Below, piece by piece: positions 8,725 to 18,574 of a DNA stretch of 64,000 nt. Both the position numbers and the translations under genes were made by a program. The stretch's first letter is position 1, and every line of letters starts with the position of its first letter. Origin of the DNA: Paracoccaceae bacterium (GTDB lineage: Bacteria; Pseudomonadota; Alphaproteobacteria; Rhodobacterales; Rhodobacteraceae); the NCBI GenBank assembly GCA_021648025.1, contig JAKITO010000012.1:1-64000 (forward strand). Reading direction: 5' to 3'. The notes below the pieces were generated by a model, which did no database searches, was not told where the DNA came from, and worked only from the letters and a program-made list of their open reading frames with translations.

Positions 8725-9594
8725 ATGCCTGTGCCAAACGTCTCATTCGAATTTTTTCCGCCGCAAAACCTTGAGGCATCGTTTCGTCTTTGGGACACCG
8801 TGCAAACCCTGGCCCCGCTGGACCCACGGTTTGTTTCCGTTACCTATGGCGCGGGCGGCACAACCCGCGATTTGACCCGCGACGCCGTGGCCACCTTGCA
8901 CAAATCTTCGGGGTTGAATGTGGCGGCACATCTGACATGCGTGAACGCCACCCGGTCCGAGACCCTTGAAATCGCGCAGGGTTTTGCCAAAGCCGGGGTT
9001 CGCGACATTGTCGCCCTGCGCGGCGATGCGCCCAAAGGCAGCGACGGATTTCGCGCCCACAAGGATGGGTTTGCCAATTCGATTGAATTGATCAGCGCGC
9101 TGGCCGAGCTTGATACGTTCAATATCCGGGTCGGAGCCTACCCCGACAAACACCCCGAGGCCGCCAGCCGCCGCGCCGACATTGACTGGCTCAAAGCCAA
9201 ACTTGATGCCGGCTCGACCGAGGCACTGACCCAGTTTTTCTTTGAGGCCGATACGTTTTTCCGGTTCCGCGACGATTGCGCCAAGGCGGGAATTGACCCC
9301 GCCAAAATCACCCCCGGCATCCTGCCGATCGAAAGCTGGAAAGGCGTGCGCAACTTTGCCAATCGCTGCGGCACGCCCATCCCCCAATGGCTTGAAAACG
9401 CCTTTGAAACGGCGTTGCGGGACAATCGCCAGGACCTGCTGGCAACGGCAGTTTGTGCCGAGCTATGTTCTGATCTGATCGACGGTGGCGTGGAAAACCT
9501 GCATTTCTACACAATGAACCGGCCCGAGCTGACCCGCGATGTCTGCCACGCAATCGGGGTCACCCCCAAGGCCCGGATTCGCAACGTCGCGTAA
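8725..9594 (+). CDS. metF: 5,10-methylenetetrahydrofolate reductase
   Basis: MetF reduces 5,10-methylene-THF to 5-methyl-THF with FAD, supplying the methyl group for methionine. The 289-residue TIM-barrel protein begins VSFEFFPPQN with the catalytic Glu and has SVTYGAGGTTRDLT (~38-51), ALRGDAP (~99) and QFFFEADTFFRF (~165). All are family signatures. I chose the ATG at 8725 because AAGGA lies 8 nt upstream; the longer frame from 8683 would run into the operator region. Regulation by MetR is expected from the divergent neighbour. Confidence 0.95.
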   Translation: MPVPNVSFEFFPPQNLEASFRLWDTVQTLAPLDPRFVSVTYGAGGTTRDLTRDAVATLHKSSGLNVAAHLTCVNATRSETLEIAQGFAKAGVRDIVALRGDAPKGSDGFRAHKDGFANSIELISALAELDTFNIRVGAYPDKHPEAASRRADIDWLKAKLDAGSTEALTQFFFEADTFFRFRDDCAKAGIDPAKITPGILPIESWKGVRNFANRCGTPIPQWLENAFETALRDNRQDLLATAVCAELCSDLIDGGVENLHFYTMNRPELTRDVCHAIGVTPKARIRNVA

Positions 9595-9651
9595 CGCTTG
9601 CTCTGACCCGGGCTGATTTCTAAAATGCGCCTGAATACGAGGGGCGCGAAG

Positions 9652-10137
9652 ATGGAATATGCCAGTGGTTTAAGCGAATTGCTGCCGATTGAGCAGCTGT
9701 TGGAAATGTCCGGCCTTACCTTCATGCAACGGATGCTGGCGGGCCAGATACCGCAACCACCGATCAGTCAGACTATGGGATTTCAGCTGCACGCCGTCAG
9801 CGAAGGTATGGCCGAATTTCGTGGGGCGCCTTCGTTCCATATGACCAATCCCATGGGCACCGTGCATGGCGGCTGGTACGGTGCTCTGCTTGACAGCGCC
9901 ATGGCTTGTGCGGTGATGACACGGGTGCCCAAGGGGTCGCTTTATACAACGCTGGAATACAAGATCAACATGATCCGGCCGATCCCTCTGGACATGGAAG
10001 TCACCTGTTTGGGCACCGCAGATCACGTTGGCCGCTCGACCGCCGTCGCCCATGGCGACATTCGCGGGCTTGACGATGATCGCCTGTATGCCACTGGTTC
10101 GACCACCTGCATTGTCATGAAAATAGCCCATGAATAA
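9652..10137 (+). CDS. PaaI/hotdog-fold thioesterase family protein
   Basis: A 161-residue hotdog-fold protein. The helix with MTNPMGTVHGGWYGALLDSAMACAV (~65-90) carries the HGG motif of PaaI-type acyl-CoA thioesterases, followed by LEYKINMIRPIP, the central beta strand. Such enzymes hydrolyse short or aromatic acyl-CoAs; the substrate here is unknown. GAGGGG lies about 10 nt before the ATG at 9652, which is why that start is preferred over the ATG at 9625. It converges with the DUF2235 gene, leaving only a 7 bp gap. Confidence 0.85.
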   Translation: MEYASGLSELLPIEQLLEMSGLTFMQRMLAGQIPQPPISQTMGFQLHAVSEGMAEFRGAPSFHMTNPMGTVHGGWYGALLDSAMACAVMTRVPKGSLYTTLEYKINMIRPIPLDMEVTCLGTADHVGRSTAVAHGDIRGLDDDRLYATGSTTCIVMKIAHE

Positions 10138-10144
10138 CAAACGT

Positions 10145-11212
10145 CTAGCGGTCGGCAAGCACCCGGTCACCAGTGAATTCGACCGCATATTCTGCCTCGA
10201 CAGACTCATGCACCCGCTCTGACAGGTCTTGGCCGATGCGGCGTTTGCGGCGTCGCACGAATATCTTGCCCCAGCCTTTCCAGGTTCCCACCGATGGCGC
10301 GCTGGCATCGGTATAAAACCGTGCCTGCCAGCCCTCGGGCAAAGGCAATCCGCAACTTTCGCCCCGTTCCAACATCCAAACCAAAGGGATGTTCGCCAGT
10401 GGTCTTGCCACTTCATAACCACCAAGCTGGCCGCCGATATCTCCGTGGGTGCCGCGAAACCAGACCTGTTCCACATGGCCGTCCCAGCCGGGCGGGCAGG
10501 TCCAGATTACCGGCGTGAACACCACCCGGGTTTCATTCAGCGCCAGTGCCTGAAACCCGTTGCGAATGTGCGGTCCAAGTCGGTGATTGTGGAACGCATG
10601 GCGCGCGATTGTTCCACGCCACAAAAACGGCAATCGCATGCCCAGCGCCTTGACCGTATCCCAGACGCCAACCATCTCGATCTCGACCTGGTCATGACAA
10701 AAGGCACGGGCAAACGCCGCCGCATGCGGCCCGTCAGGATGGGTTTCATAGTGGCGAAAGGCGGTGCGAATATTGCGCACCGTTGCATGTTCAGCCTTGA
10801 CCAGCCCAACCATATCAATCGCCCCCGCCAGCGAACGCACCGCATAAGCCCCGCGCGAATAGCCGATCAGGAATATCTTGTCACCGGGGCGATACCGCGA
10901 CGCCAGATAGCCATAGGCGCGCTGAATCTGGCGGTTGATTCCCTTGCCGACCAGTACATCCATTGTGCCGCGCCATGAATGCCACTGCACCCCGGCCTCG
11001 TAAAACACCGAAACTTGCGATCCCATCTCGCAACACAAGCGATAAAGCGATCCGGCGTGGGTTTCATACCCCGGCTCCAGCGATGACATGGTGCCGTCCA
11101 GAATGATCACATGCGTGCGCACCCCGCGCGAAACGGTTTCGTCCGAATGCTCGGACCGGAGCGGACGTCCCAGCCAGCCCAGTATTTTGTCACCTAAGCG
11201 TGACAGAAACAT
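10145..11212 (-). CDS. DUF2235 domain alpha/beta-hydrolase
   Basis: A 355-residue DUF2235 protein. It begins with the 'THVIILDGTMSSLEPGYETHAGSLYRL' strand-loop (the DUF2235 'DGT' motif) and carries the nucleophile elbow IFLIGYSRGAYAVRSLAG (~125). A conserved EMVGVWDTVKALG segment follows. DUF2235 is the fold of Tle1-type phospholipases, but most family members are uncharacterised, and there is no type VI secretion gene nearby and no signal peptide. TAGGAGT lies about 12 nt before the ATG. It diverges from another hydrolase gene at 11402, so the two may be functionally linked. Confidence 0.85.
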   Translation of the reverse strand: MFLSRLGDKILGWLGRPLRSEHSDETVSRGVRTHVIILDGTMSSLEPGYETHAGSLYRLCCEMGSQVSVFYEAGVQWHSWRGTMDVLVGKGINRQIQRAYGYLASRYRPGDKIFLIGYSRGAYAVRSLAGAIDMVGLVKAEHATVRNIRTAFRHYETHPDGPHAAAFARAFCHDQVEIEMVGVWDTVKALGMRLPFLWRGTIARHAFHNHRLGPHIRNGFQALALNETRVVFTPVIWTCPPGWDGHVEQVWFRGTHGDIGGQLGGYEVARPLANIPLVWMLERGESCGLPLPEGWQARFYTDASAPSVGTWKGWGKIFVRRRKRRIGQDLSERVHESVEAEYAVEFTGDRVLADR

Positions 11213-11401
11213 AATTCATCAACTCCTAAACTGCACTCGGACTGCGCCCGCGCGTCAGGTCTTTAATATCATGGGCAAATTAATGAACCAGAGCAAGAGA
11301 CGGCCACCATTTCTTGTCCTGATAAGTTGGGCACAGAAGCGTTGGCAGAAGTGGTGACTTGATTTAGGCTAGGTTTACCGACCACAAACCGAGGCAGCAA
11401 T

Positions 11402-12436
11402 ATGGCCCATTACATGATGACCGCCCGCAGAATTCTTAGGGGCGAATTTGATCCAAATCCCGGCCCGGTAAAATACCTGAAGCTGCAAGAAGGCCAGACA
11501 ACCCCGGATACCTCTCATATCCTCAGCTCGGGCAAGCAGTGGTTTCAGGAAATCCGCGACAAGGCCGATGCTTTGGCGACGGCGGCAGCGACCCCGTTTT
11601 CAACCAGCCCCAAAGGCGATGTGCTGTTTTATGTGCATGGCTATAACACCACCCAAAGGGTGGCGTTCAAGCGGCAGGTCGAACTGGAAAAAAACCTGCT
11701 TGCCGAAGGCTGGTGCGGGGTTGTGGTTGGATTTGACTGGCCCAGCGACAGCCACCTGCTGAACTATGTGGAAGACCGGATGGATGGTGCAAAGGTCGCC
11801 GAAAGCCTTGTCACCAAGGGTATTTTGCCGCTGGCAGTTGGCGACATTGCCGACTGCGAGACCAACATCCACATCCTGGCCCATTCCGCCGGGGCTTATG
11901 TGGTTGTCTCGGCCTTTTTGAAGTCGCTTGATCGCGGCAAAATCTTCAAATCCGACTGGCGCATTGGTCAGGTCGCCCTGATCAGTGCCGACATTTCCGC
12001 CAGCAGCCTTGCAGATGGCCATGAACGCACCCAGCCGATGTTTCGCCGGATCATGCGTCTGACCAACTATCAGAACCCGTTCGACTCGGTGTTGGCTGTG
12101 TCCAATGCAAAACGGCTTGGGGTGTCACCGCGCGTCGGTCGGGTCGGGCTGCCGGACAATGCGCACCCCAAGGCGGCAAACGTCAATTGCGGGGCATTTT
12201 TTGACGCGATGGACCCTGCAACCGACCTGACCATCGACATCGAAGGCAATATTCCGCACGCATGGTACACCGCCAGCCGGGTGTTCGCCCGCGACCTTGC
12301 CATGACGCTGGAAGGGGCAATTGACCGCCATGCCATCCCCACAAGGGAAATGGTGAACGGAGAGCTTAGTCTTAGGGACGCCACGCGCCCGAAATACCAG
12401 GATGCGTGGAAGCTGAATCCGTCGGAGATTTACTGA
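11402..12436 (+). CDS. DUF900-type alpha/beta-hydrolase, cytoplasmic
   Basis: The 344-residue protein has the DUF900 pattern: a VLFYVHGYNTTQR oxyanion region (~78-90), GVVVGFDWPSD, then the nucleophile elbow NIHILAHSAGAYVVVSAF (~160). No signal peptide or membrane segment is present, unlike the second DUF900 protein at 53293, which is a lipoprotein. It diverges from the DUF2235 gene across 189 bp, in which I see no convincing operator. The substrate is unknown; esterase or lipase activity is the family expectation. Confidence 0.8.
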   Translation: MAHYMMTARRILRGEFDPNPGPVKYLKLQEGQTTPDTSHILSSGKQWFQEIRDKADALATAAATPFSTSPKGDVLFYVHGYNTTQRVAFKRQVELEKNLLAEGWCGVVVGFDWPSDSHLLNYVEDRMDGAKVAESLVTKGILPLAVGDIADCETNIHILAHSAGAYVVVSAFLKSLDRGKIFKSDWRIGQVALISADISASSLADGHERTQPMFRRIMRLTNYQNPFDSVLAVSNAKRLGVSPRVGRVGLPDNAHPKAANVNCGAFFDAMDPATDLTIDIEGNIPHAWYTASRVFARDLAMTLEGAIDRHAIPTREMVNGELSLRDATRPKYQDAWKLNPSEIY

Positions 12437-12443
12437 ACCGAAT

Positions 12444-12473
12444 GCTCCTCAAGCCCTGAAGGGCTTTCCTCGC
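12444..12473. terminator. Convergent-gene hairpin, copy 2 of the repeated 30-bp palindrome
   Basis: AAGCCC TGAA GGGCTT forms a stable hairpin that is followed on the + strand by a C-rich stretch and then TTTTT at 12475-12479. It sits between the convergent DUF900 hydrolase and aspS genes and matches the 7690-7719 copy, inverted, with one mismatch. Confidence 0.65.
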
Positions 12474-12478
12474 ATTTT

Positions 12479-14329
12479 TCAGTCCTGCGGGATCACCCGC
12501 AGGCCCAGTTCCATCATCTGATCGCTCATCACTTCGCTTGGGGCGTTCATCATCAGGTCTTCGGCCCGTTGGTTCATCGGGAACATGATCACTTCGCGGA
12601 TGTTCGCCTCATCCGCCAGCAACATCACAATCCGGTCGATCCCCGCCGCACAACCGCCGTGCGGCGGCGCGCCATATTGGAACGCATTGACCAAAGCACC
12701 AAAGCGCTTGCGCACTTCACCCTCGTCATACCCGGCAATCTCAAACGCTTTGAACATGATCTCGGGCACATGGTTACGGATCGCGCCGCTGACCAGTTCA
12801 TAGCCGTTGCAGGCCAGATCATACTGATAGCCCAGCACCTTGAGGGGATCACCCTGCAACGCGTCCATGCCACCTTGGGGCATGGAAAACGGGTTATGTT
12901 CGAAATCGACCTTGCCGGTCTCACTGTCCCGCTCGTAAATCGGGAAATCGACGATCCAGGCAAAGGCAAACCGGTCCTTGTCAGTCAGGCCAAGCTGATT
13001 GCCAATCTCGACCCGCGCCCGGCCGGCCACCGCCTCAAACGCATCCGGCTTACCGCCCAGGAAGAACGCCGCATCGCCAACCTCAAGGCCCAGCTGAACC
13101 CGGATCGCTTCGGTCCGTTCCGGCCCGATGTTCTTGGCCAGCGGCCCTGCCGCCTCGTCGCCCAATACAATCTCGCCCGCCTTGACCTTGGCGTTGACCT
13201 CTTTAACCGAAATGCCTTGTTCCTGCGCAATTGAATCCGCCGATTGCTTGCGCCAAAAGATATACCCCATCCCCGGCAGGCCCTCTTTCTGGGCAAACGC
13301 ATTCATCCGGTCACAGAACTTGCGTGACCCGCCCGACTTGGCCGGAATGGCGCGAATTTCAGTGCCCTCCTGTTCCAACAGCTTGGCAAAGATCGCAAAA
13401 CCACTGCCCGCGAAATGCTCGGACACCACCTGCATCTTGATCGGGTTGCGCAGGTCCGGCTTATCGCTCCCATACCACAGCGCCGCATCAGCATATGAAA
13501 TCTGTGCCCACTCCTGATCAACGCGGCGACCGCCGCCAAACTCCTCAAATATCCCGGTCAGGACCGGCTGGATGGTATCAAACACATCCTGCTGGGTCAC
13601 AAAGCTCATCTCGATATCCAGCTGATAGAAATCGGTGGGCGACCGGTCCGCCCTCGGGTCTTCATCGCGAAAACACGGGGCAATCTGGAAATATTTGTCA
13701 AAGCCCGACACCATGATCAACTGCTTGAATTGCTGCGGAGCCTGCGGCAAAGCGTAAAACTTGCCCGGATGCTGGCGTGATGGCACCAGAAAATCCCGCG
13801 CGCCTTCAGGCGAAGATGCAGTGATGATCGGTGTCTGATACTCGCGGAAATTCATATCCCACATGCGACGACGAATGCTGGCCACCACGTCCGACCGCAA
13901 TATCATGTTGGCCTGCATCGCCTCGCGCCTAAGATCAAGATAACGATACTTCAGCCGGGTTTCCTCAGGATACTCCTGATCCCCAAACACAATCAGCGGC
14001 AATTCCGCCGCCGCCCCCAAAACCTCGATCTCGCGAATATAAACCTCAACCTCGCCAGTTGGTATCTTTGGGTTCACCAACCCCTCGCCGCGCGCCTTGA
14101 CCTCTCCGTCAATGCGAATGCACCACTCAGAGCGGACCTTTTCAACATCCGCAAACGCCGCACTGTCCGCGTCGCACAAAATCTGCGTCATCCCGTAGTG
14201 ATCCCGCAGGTCAATGAACAACACGCCGCCATGGTCCCGAACCCGGTGTACCCATCCGGATAAACGCACCCGTTGACCGGTTTCAGCCGCCGTCAAAGCG
14301 GCGCAGGAATGACTACGATAGGCGTGCAT
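12479..14329 (-). CDS. aspS: Aspartyl-tRNA synthetase
   Basis: This class II synthetase has 616 residues. It has an N-terminal OB fold ([29 protein letters not shown], ~16-45), motif 2 region [30 protein letters not shown] (~205-235), the bacterial GAD insertion, and motif 3 [13 protein letters not shown] near the C-terminus. The ATG at 14329 (MHAYRSHSC) gives the standard N-terminus. Whether the enzyme also charges tRNA-Asn, as in organisms lacking AsnRS, cannot be decided here. It diverges from carB. Confidence 0.97.
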   Translation of the reverse strand: MHAYRSHSCAALTAAETGQRVRLSGWVHRVRDHGGVLFIDLRDHYGMTQILCDADSAAFADVEKVRSEWCIRIDGEVKARGEGLVNPKIPTGEVEVYIREIEVLGAAAELPLIVFGDQEYPEETRLKYRYLDLRREAMQANMILRSDVVASIRRRMWDMNFREYQTPIITASSPEGARDFLVPSRQHPGKFYALPQAPQQFKQLIMVSGFDKYFQIAPCFRDEDPRADRSPTDFYQLDIEMSFVTQQDVFDTIQPVLTGIFEEFGGGRRVDQEWAQISYADAALWYGSDKPDLRNPIKMQVVSEHFAGSGFAIFAKLLEQEGTEIRAIPAKSGGSRKFCDRMNAFAQKEGLPGMGYIFWRKQSADSIAQEQGISVKEVNAKVKAGEIVLGDEAAGPLAKNIGPERTEAIRVQLGLEVGDAAFFLGGKPDAFEAVAGRARVEIGNQLGLTDKDRFAFAWIVDFPIYERDSETGKVDFEHNPFSMPQGGMDALQGDPLKVLGYQYDLACNGYELVSGAIRNHVPEIMFKAFEIAGYDEGEVRKRFGALVNAFQYGAPPHGGCAAGIDRIVMLLADEANIREVIMFPMNQRAEDLMMNAPSEVMSDQMMELGLRVIPQD

Positions 14330-14597
14330 GGGAATATTCCTCAAGGACATAAAACATCGCGCCGATACACCGCGCCCAGCCTCCGATGTCAAGGCCCGCA
14401 CCCCTGAAACCAGCCACCCAGCCAACAATCCATACACCGCACCTCCCCTTCATCTTGCAAAATAAACTCAATTTCCGCCTTCTCCCCCGCATACCCCGCT
14501 TCATAGGGCTTGCACCTGCCACCCCCATGCCTATAACGCAGGACAATTTGCACGTGCCTGCCAGCACTGCCACTTTTACATTCATAGGGGCCCACCC

Positions 14598-17500
14598 ATG
14601 CCAAAAAGAACCGACATCAAGTCGATTATGATCATCGGCGCGGGGCCCATTGTGATCGGACAGGCCTGCGAATTCGACTACTCCGGCGCCCAGGCCTGCA
14701 AAGCCCTGCGCGAAGAAGGCTACCGGGTCATTCTGGTCAATTCCAACCCGGCCACCATCATGACCGACCCAAGCCTGGCCGATGCCACCTATATCGAACC
14801 GATCACCCCCGAAATTGTCGCCAAGATCATCGAGAAAGAACGCCCCGACGCGCTGTTGCCCACCATGGGCGGCCAAACCGGGCTGAACACATCGCTGGCA
14901 CTGGAAGAAATGGGGGTTCTGAAAAAATACAACGTCGAAATGATCGGCGCCAAACGCGCCGCCATCGAAATGGCCGAAGACCGCAAACTGTTTCGCGAGG
15001 CGATGGACCGGCTTGGCCTGGAAAACCCGCGCGCCGAAATCGTTACCGCACCCAAGGGTGAAGACGGCAAGCCCGACCTCGCCGAGGGCGTTCGCCTTGC
15101 GCTTGAGTTTCTTGACGACATCGGCCTGCCCGCCATTATCCGCCCGGCCTTCACCCTTGGCGGCACCGGCAGTGGCGTGGCCTATAACCGCGAGGATTTT
15201 GAACATTTCTGCCGCGCGGGAATGGATGCCAGCCCGGTCAACCAGATACTGATCGACGAATCGTTGCTGGGCTGGAAAGAGTTTGAAATGGAGGTGGTGC
15301 GCGACAGCGCCGACAACGCCATCATCGTCTGTGCAATTGAAAATGTCGACCCGATGGGGGTCCATACCGGCGACAGTATCACCGTCGCTCCGGCCCTGAC
15401 CCTGACCGACAAAGAATACCAGATCATGCGCAACGCCTCGATCGCTGTGCTGCGTGAAATCGGTGTTGAAACCGGCGGCTCCAACGTGCAATGGGCGATC
15501 AACCCGGCCGATGGCCGTATGGTCGTGATCGAAATGAACCCCCGCGTCTCCCGCTCATCAGCGCTCGCCTCCAAAGCCACCGGCTTCCCCATCGCCAAAA
15601 TTGCCGCCAAACTCGCTGTCGGCTACACTTTGGACGAACTGGACAACGACATAACCCGCGTCACCCCGGCCAGTTTCGAACCGACCATCGACTATGTCGT
15701 CACCAAAATCCCCCGCTTTGCATTCGAGAAATTCGCCGGTGCCGAGCCGCTTCTCTCCACGGCCATGAAATCTGTCGGCGAAGCCATGGCAATTGGCCGT
15801 ACCATCCACGAATCGCTGCAAAAGGCGCTGGCCAGCATGGAAACCGGTCTCACCGGCTTTGATGATATTGACATCCCCGGCGCCCCCGACCCCGCGGCCA
15901 TCACCAAGGCACTTTCGCGCCAGACCCCCGACCGCATGCGCACCATCGCCCAGGCCATGCGCCATGGGCTGACGGATGATGACATCCACGCCGTCACCAT
16001 GTTCGATCCCTGGTTCCTGGCCCGGATCCGCGAGATCGTGGATGCCGAAGAGGCCGTGAAGGCCTCGGGCCTTCCGTCCGACAAAGCCGCCTTGCGCGCC
16101 CTCAAAATGCTCGGCTTCACCGATGCCCGCCTTGCCATCCTGACCGGCACCACAGAACCCGAAGTCCGCAAAACCCGCCGCGCGGCAGGCATCAAACCGG
16201 TCTTCAAGCGAATCGACACCTGTGCCGCCGAATTCGAGGCACAAACCCCTTACATGTATTCCACCTACGAAGCCCCGATGATGGGCGACGTAGAATGCGA
16301 AGCCCGGCCCTCGGACCGCAAGAAAATCGTCATCCTCGGCGGCGGCCCCAACCGTATCGGTCAAGGGATCGAATTTGACTATTGCTGCTGCCACGCCTGC
16401 TATGCCCTGACGGACGCCGGGTATGAAACCATCATGATCAACTGCAACCCCGAGACCGTCTCGACTGACTACGACACCTCCGACCGGCTGTATTTCGAAC
16501 CCTTGACCTTCGAACACGTCATGGAAATCCTGGCGGTAGAACAGGAAAATGGCACGTTGCATGGCGTCATCGTCCAGTTCGGGGGCCAGACGCCCCTGAA
16601 TCTTGCCAGGGCACTCGAAGCCGAGGGCATCCCCATCCTCGGCACCACCCCGGATTCAATCGACCTTGCCGAAGATCGTGAACGCTTTCAGAAACTGGTG
16701 CAGGACCTCGGCCTGAAGCAACCAAAAAACGCCATCGCCAGCACCGACGAAGAGGCCCGCCTTCGGGCCGAGGAGTTGGGCTATCCCCTGGTCATCCGCC
16801 CCTCGTACGTCCTTGGTGGGCGTGCCATGGAAATCGTCCGTGACACCGCCCAACTCGAACGCTACATCAGCCAGGCCGTCGTGGTCTCCGGCGACAGCCC
16901 GGTGCTGCTCGACAGCTATCTTTCCGGGGCCATCGAACTGGACGTGGACGCCATCTGCGACGGCACCAACGTACACGTGGCAGGCATCATGCAGCACATA
17001 GAAGAAGCCGGCGTGCATTCCGGCGACAGTGCCTGCTCGCTCCCGCCCTATTCGCTCGCGCCCGAAATCATCGAACGGGTCAAAGTCCAAACCCACGCCC
17101 TCGCCCTTGCCCTGAATGTGGTCGGCCTGATGAACATCCAGTTCGCGGTCAAAACCAATGACCAAGGCGAGGATGACATCTACCTGATCGAGGTAAATCC
17201 CCGCGCCTCGCGCACCGTGCCGTTTGTCGCCAAATCCACCGACAGCGCGATTGCCGCCATCGCCGCCCGTGTCATGGCAGGTGAACCGCTCACCAACTTC
17301 CCCCGGCGTGCGCCCTACAAAGATGTCACCTACGCGACAACCCTGCCACTCGCCGACCCGATGACACTGGCCGACCCAAACATGCCGTGGTTCTCGGTCA
17401 AAGAGGCGGTGCTGCCGTTTGCCCGCTTCCCTGGCGTCGATACCATCCTCGGCCCGGAAATGCGCTCGACCGGCGAAGTCATGGGCTGGGACCGCGATTT

Positions 17501-17942
17501 CCCCCGCGCCTTCCTCAAGGCTCAGATGGGTGCCGGCATGATCCTGCCCAGCTCCGGCAACGCCTTCATCTCAATCAAGGACGCCGACAAGACGCCGGAA
17601 ATGCTCGAAGCTGCGACAACCCTTGTCGCGCTCGGCTTTACCCTTACCGCCACAAAAGGCACTCATAGCTGGCTTGCGGGCCACGATGTCGTCTGCTCGC
17701 TAGTCAACAAAGTCTATGAAGGCCGCCCCGATGTGGTCGATCTGATGAAAGATGGCGGTGTGCAACTGGTGATGAACTCGACCGAAGGCGCGCAGGCAGT
17801 CGATGATTCCAAAGGCATCCGCACCGTCGCCCTTTACGACAAAATCCCCTATTTCACCACCGCCGCCGGTTCACATGCCGCCGCCTTGGCGATCAAGGCG
17901 CAGGCCGAAGGCGATGTGGGGGTCAAGCCGTTACAGGGGTAA
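14598..17942 (+). CDS. carB: Carbamoyl-phosphate synthase large subunit
   Basis: CarB makes carbamoyl phosphate from glutamine-derived ammonia, bicarbonate and two ATP for arginine and pyrimidine synthesis. The 1114-residue protein has both ATP-grasp halves: [20 protein letters not shown] at the start, [19 protein letters not shown] (~575), a second [15 protein letters not shown] (~735), and a C-terminal MGS-like allosteric domain. Length and motifs are normal, so the gene is intact. Its last ~100 bp recur as a diverged relic at 18825-18932, which marks this 3' end as an insertion site. Confidence 0.97.
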   Translation: MPKRTDIKSIMIIGAGPIVIGQACEFDYSGAQACKALREEGYRVILVNSNPATIMTDPSLADATYIEPITPEIVAKIIEKERPDALLPTMGGQTGLNTSLALEEMGVLKKYNVEMIGAKRAAIEMAEDRKLFREAMDRLGLENPRAEIVTAPKGEDGKPDLAEGVRLALEFLDDIGLPAIIRPAFTLGGTGSGVAYNREDFEHFCRAGMDASPVNQILIDESLLGWKEFEMEVVRDSADNAIIVCAIENVDPMGVHTGDSITVAPALTLTDKEYQIMRNASIAVLREIGVETGGSNVQWAINPADGRMVVIEMNPRVSRSSALASKATGFPIAKIAAKLAVGYTLDELDNDITRVTPASFEPTIDYVVTKIPRFAFEKFAGAEPLLSTAMKSVGEAMAIGRTIHESLQKALASMETGLTGFDDIDIPGAPDPAAITKALSRQTPDRMRTIAQAMRHGLTDDDIHAVTMFDPWFLARIREIVDAEEAVKASGLPSDKAALRALKMLGFTDARLAILTGTTEPEVRKTRRAAGIKPVFKRIDTCAAEFEAQTPYMYSTYEAPMMGDVECEARPSDRKKIVILGGGPNRIGQGIEFDYCCCHACYALTDAGYETIMINCNPETVSTDYDTSDRLYFEPLTFEHVMEILAVEQENGTLHGVIVQFGGQTPLNLARALEAEGIPILGTTPDSIDLAEDRERFQKLVQDLGLKQPKNAIASTDEEARLRAEELGYPLVIRPSYVLGGRAMEIVRDTAQLERYISQAVVVSGDSPVLLDSYLSGAIELDVDAICDGTNVHVAGIMQHIEEAGVHSGDSACSLPPYSLAPEIIERVKVQTHALALALNVVGLMNIQFAVKTNDQGEDDIYLIEVNPRASRTVPFVAKSTDSAIAAIAARVMAGEPLTNFPRRAPYKDVTYATTLPLADPMTLADPNMPWFSVKEAVLPFARFPGVDTILGPEMRSTGEVMGWDRDFPRAFLKAQMGAGMILPSSGNAFISIKDADKTPEMLEAATTLVALGFTLTATKGTHSWLAGHDVVCSLVNKVYEGRPDVVDLMKDGGVQLVMNSTEGAQAVDDSKGIRTVALYDKIPYFTTAAGSHAAALAIKAQAEGDVGVKPLQG
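17842..17942 (+). repeat. carB 3'-end direct repeat, intact copy (possible att site)
   Basis: The last ~100 bp of carB, encoding [19 protein letters not shown] and the C-terminus VKPLQG, are repeated in direct orientation at 18825-18932. The intact copy completes the functional gene. Repetition of a gene's 3' end around foreign DNA is a common outcome of integration that restores the target gene. Confidence 0.75.
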
Positions 17943-18032
17943 GGTCAGTTTCGTAAGTGAGCTTCAACAATTTTTTCGTTTCGCCTAGATGTAGGCGGAA
18001 GAAAACAACGCCTACCACATCTAGAATAGATC

Positions 18033-18052
18033 TGTGGATAACTTGTTGATAA
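18033..18052 (-). other. Pair of DnaA-box-like sequences
   Basis: TGTGGATAA at 18033-18041 is the exact complement of the consensus DnaA box TTATCCACA. TGTTGATAA at 18044-18052 is a one-mismatch copy in the same orientation, 11 bp further on. An AT-rich tract follows. This could be a replication-linked control site or an origin remnant; chance occurrence of one box is possible, two in 20 bp less so. Confidence 0.5.
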
Positions 18053-18056
18053 GTAA

Positions 18057-18084
18057 TTGACCCCTACTCAATTTTGTGTATAAA
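18057..18084 (+). promoter_or_regulatory. Sigma70-type promoter for the mini-gene unit
   Basis: TTGACC at 18057-18062 and TATAAA at 18079-18084 are separated by 16 bp, one of the best consensus-like promoters in the window. The start of transcription would be near 18091, giving a ~260-nt leader ahead of the mini-gene at 18349. Confidence 0.5.
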
Positions 18085-18193
18085 TACGCTGAAGACGCTA
18101 GATGGGGGTCAATCCCCCAATTTACGCCCGTTGTCTATTGACATACGCTAACATCCTGCGAAAATCCAGATTGAGACACCCGTAGATTCGGTA

Positions 18194-18224
18194 GTGCCGC
18201 CGTGACTGGTATTCACGACGGCAC
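18194..18224 (+). other. Strong RNA hairpin in the leader of the mini-genes
   Basis: GTGCCG-CGTGA pairs with TCACG-CGGCAC around a 7-nt CTGGTAT loop, with one C/A mismatch. It lies inside the predicted leader transcript. No T-run follows, so it is not a classic terminator. Function is unknown. Confidence 0.5.
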
Positions 18225-18348
18225 CCTGCTCCGGGTCCGCATTGATCGTAAGGGTCGCAGCGGTAGTTCGGTAAGCACTTTTGACCAATACAGGTCAATT
18301 CGAATGTGTCAATGGCGGCCCTTACAAATTTAAATGGAGGGCGACAAA

Positions 18349-18564
18349 ATGCCTAAATTCTATCGAAACCAAAACACCCAACTTGACGGGTACAATGAAG
18401 TTCACATCGACGACGATAGCTGCCCTACGCCGCCGCTTGTCAAGAACCGGCAGCCGTTGGGGTGGCATGCAAACTGCAAAGATGCCGTTGGTCACGCGAA
18501 TCGCAGTTTTACTGGCAAGTCGGATGGTTGTAAGAACTGCATCCCCACTTGCCACACAAGATAG
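18349..18564 (+). CDS. Small Cys/His-containing protein of unknown function (CHT-terminal mini-protein)
   Basis: A 71-residue protein starting MPKFYRNQNTQLDGYNEVH and ending CKNCIPTCHTR. I recall widely scattered bacterial mini-proteins with the same layout: an N-terminal FYxN.N.Q..G.YEVH motif, a central LG....C.DAV segment and a terminal NGC..C...CHT. Six Cys/His in the last third suggest a metal site. TGGAGG lies 8 nt before the ATG at 18349, which decides the start. The next gene follows after 10 nt, so the two form a unit. Function is unknown; the family resemblance is from memory and needs a search. Confidence 0.75.
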   Translation: MPKFYRNQNTQLDGYNEVHIDDDSCPTPPLVKNRQPLGWHANCKDAVGHANRSFTGKSDGCKNCIPTCHTR

Positions 18565-18574
18565 GCGTCGACCC

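Larger units (their letters stand above)
17943..18348 (+). other. Non-coding left part of the carB-end insertion
   Basis: These 406 bp hold no credible protein gene and are visibly more AT-rich than the flanking genes. They contain a CGCCTA/TAGGCG hairpin (17982-17997), two DnaA-box-like 9-mers (18033-18052), a sigma70-type promoter (18057-18084), a GGGGG-TCAAT-CCCCC hairpin (18104-18118) and a long hairpin at 18194-18224. A GGAGG ribosome binding site for the first mini-gene ends the region. The density of structure suggests a regulatory leader or a small replication or recombination site. Confidence 0.6.

Noticed and set aside
11272-11358. 28-codon + strand ORF (MGKLMNQSKRRPPF...) between the two hydrolase genes
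   Set aside because: No clear ribosome binding site and no recalled homologue; likely chance.
14389-14604. 71-codon minus-strand frame between aspS and carB
   Set aside because: It contains a few Cys and reads fairly naturally, but it spans the carB start and promoter region, has no clear ribosome binding site and matches nothing I know. Left out for lack of support.
15558-16562. 334-codon open frame on the - strand across carB
   Set aside because: Gly/Asp/Phe-rich mirror translation of carB with no recognisable domain.
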